Below are positions 7,260 through 7,994 of a DNA stretch of 7,994 nucleotides, one piece after another (position 1 is the stretch's first letter; each line of letters opens with the position of its first letter). A program made the translations under genes and the position numbers. The notes below the pieces were generated by a model. The model saw only the letters and a list, made by a program, of their open reading frames with translations, was not told where the DNA came from and did not search any database. The DNA lies in contig DLYY01000023.1 in the NCBI GenBank assembly GCA_003447535.1, positions 1-7,994 on the forward strand, in the 5' to 3' direction. The stretch comes from Bacteroidota bacterium (GTDB taxonomy: Bacteria; Bacteroidota; Bacteroidia; Chitinophagales; UBA8649).

Positions 7260-7767
7260 TCTTAAGTGGGTTGTAAATCCAGCCTTTTATCTCGTTTTTC
7301 TATGCCTAACCTCCCTATCTGTCAGTGCACAAGTGGAGGTAGATACCACTAAACCCTCCTTAACGGAGGCATCAAGTAATACTTATCATGAAGCCCCTCT
7401 TGATACAATTCCTTATGAACATCGACTCGTTAATGAGAAGAGTAACACCTCAGTAACGTTCTACAACGATATACAATCCTACAGTGAGGGGTTGCGAGAG
7501 GTTACGCAGCGAACGAATTTGAGCCTTGGCTACAGAATACTTGTTATATCCGATCGAAGCGATGCCGTGGTTAGTCAAGTCATGGATAAATTCTATCGGT
7601 CGCACCGAAACTTACCGACATATAAGGTATTTAACTCTCCTTACACCGAATTGAAAGCAGGTGACTTTTCCACGTATCTAGAAGCCTCGTATTGGGCCTA
7701 TCAAATGAAAGGCGATTTCAGGGGTGCCTATGTTGTTCAAGAAGTTGTCAACCGTCGTAAAAAATGA
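7243..7767 (+). CDS. Exported protein with SPOR-like C-terminal domain
   Basis: The 174-residue product begins with a Sec signal peptide: a basic-polar start, a hydrophobic core around FYLVFLCLTSL (15-25) and a likely SPase I cut after SVSA (29). There is no lipobox. Residues 30-92 are a polar, threonine- and serine-rich spacer. Residues about 94-170 resemble the SPOR fold as seen in Bacteroidota: GYRILVISDR (96-105), a helix, LPTYKVFNSPYTELKAGDF (124-142) and a closing GAYVVQEVV. SPOR domains bind denuded peptidoglycan glycan strands, so a periplasmic cell-wall role is plausible but inferred. I chose the ATG at 7243 because it places the signal peptide at the very N-terminus. An upstream in-frame GTG (7198) would add a hydrophilic extension. 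The start overlaps the secA end by 17 bases in another frame, and the stop overlaps the next gene by 4. Confidence 0.8.
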   Translation: MAYNLSLKWVVNPAFYLVFLCLTSLSVSAQVEVDTTKPSLTEASSNTYHEAPLDTIPYEHRLVNEKSNTSVTFYNDIQSYSEGLREVTQRTNLSLGYRILVISDRSDAVVSQVMDKFYRSHRNLPTYKVFNSPYTELKAGDFSTYLEASYWAYQMKGDFRGAYVVQEVVNRRKK

Positions 7768-7994
7768 AACTCCCCGCAGATATAATCAAGCAAGCAATTG
7801 GTCACCGAAGACACCTTCATGCGCATCCTGAGTTATCAGGAAAAGAAGTAAAAACAGCTGCATATATCCAATCGTGCCTTGACAGGTGGGGTGTGGCCTA
7901 CGAAAAAAATATCGGCGGCCATGGAATTGTTGCATGGATTGGACCTGAAGCGTCCGATTGCCTTGCCCTTCGTGCAGACATGGATGCCTTGCCA
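7764..7994 (+). CDS. M20-family amidohydrolase, 3'-truncated by window end
   Basis: Only the first 77 residues are present; the frame is still open at the last base. They carry the N-terminal signature of the M20 amidohydrolase/aminoacylase group: RRHLHAHPELSGKE (15-28), a TAAYI helix, a GGHGIVAWIG strand pair (51-60) and RADMDALP (70-77). Members are zinc- or manganese-dependent enzymes of about 390 residues that release the acyl group from N-acyl amino acids or related amides. The metal-binding HACGHD-type motif would lie just beyond the window. No signal peptide is seen, so a cytoplasmic enzyme is likely. The start codon overlaps the previous stop in an ATGA arrangement, implying coupled translation. 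The substrate cannot be told; hippurate-, acetyl-diaminopimelate- or auxin-conjugate-type specificities are all possible. Confidence 0.88.
   Translation, partial: MKLPADIIKQAIGHRRHLHAHPELSGKEVKTAAYIQSCLDRWGVAYEKNIGGHGIVAWIGPEASDCLALRADMDALP

Noticed and set aside
7355..7369. Small inverted repeat CCTCC / GGAGG in the SPOR-like gene
   Set aside because: A 5-bp stem inside a coding region with no T-tract or regulatory context is within chance expectation.
1..7994. A previously undescribed defence, mobile or regulatory system
   Set aside because: Every stretch over 300 bases is explained by recognisable genes. There are no recombinases, toxin-antitoxin pairs, reverse transcriptases or unusual RNA-like structures, and composition is even. 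The window looks like ordinary core chromosome apart from the repeat-rich surface protein.

Overview
The window looks like a chromosomal piece of a Bacteroidota genome, most likely a marine-type member of the Flavobacteriales or a relative. Three things point there. The first gene encodes a secreted protein with SprB-type repeats and a type IX secretion (T9SS) C-terminal sorting domain, a system confined to this phylum. SecA is about 1,100 residues long, with extra segments seen in Bacteroidota SecA. The gene starts lack Shine-Dalgarno sequences and have A-rich leaders, as is usual in this phylum. Base composition looks even throughout, and I see no mobile element, integrase, tRNA, rRNA or CRISPR array.

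Layout. Positions 1-2580 (+) hold the 3' part of a large surface or secreted protein gene whose start lies off the left edge. Its last half is a tandem array of Ig-like SprB units followed by a T9SS sorting tail. Only 14 bases separate its stop from the stop of purD (2595-3860, -), so the two genes converge. purD encodes phosphoribosylamine-glycine ligase of purine synthesis. A gap of about 100 bases separates purD from the divergently transcribed secA. It carries a reasonable match to the Bacteroidota promoter pattern pointing at secA. secA (3963-7259, +) is complete and has all expected ATPase motifs and the C-terminal zinc motif.

secA is followed by two overlapping genes. The first (7243-7767) encodes a small exported protein with a SPOR-like C-terminal domain. 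The second starts at 7764 and encodes the beginning of an M20-family amidohydrolase that runs off the right edge. Overlaps of 17 and 4 bases argue for one transcript covering secA, the SPOR-like gene and the amidohydrolase.

Functionally, the T9SS cargo and the SPOR-like protein would both need SecA-dependent export across the inner membrane. That is a general dependence and does not show a dedicated system. I see no convincing undescribed system here. The points most worth a second look are the duplicated 151-codon SprB module, the tightly overlapped secA/SPOR/amidohydrolase cluster, the Bacteroidota-specific SecA insertions and the candidate secA promoter.
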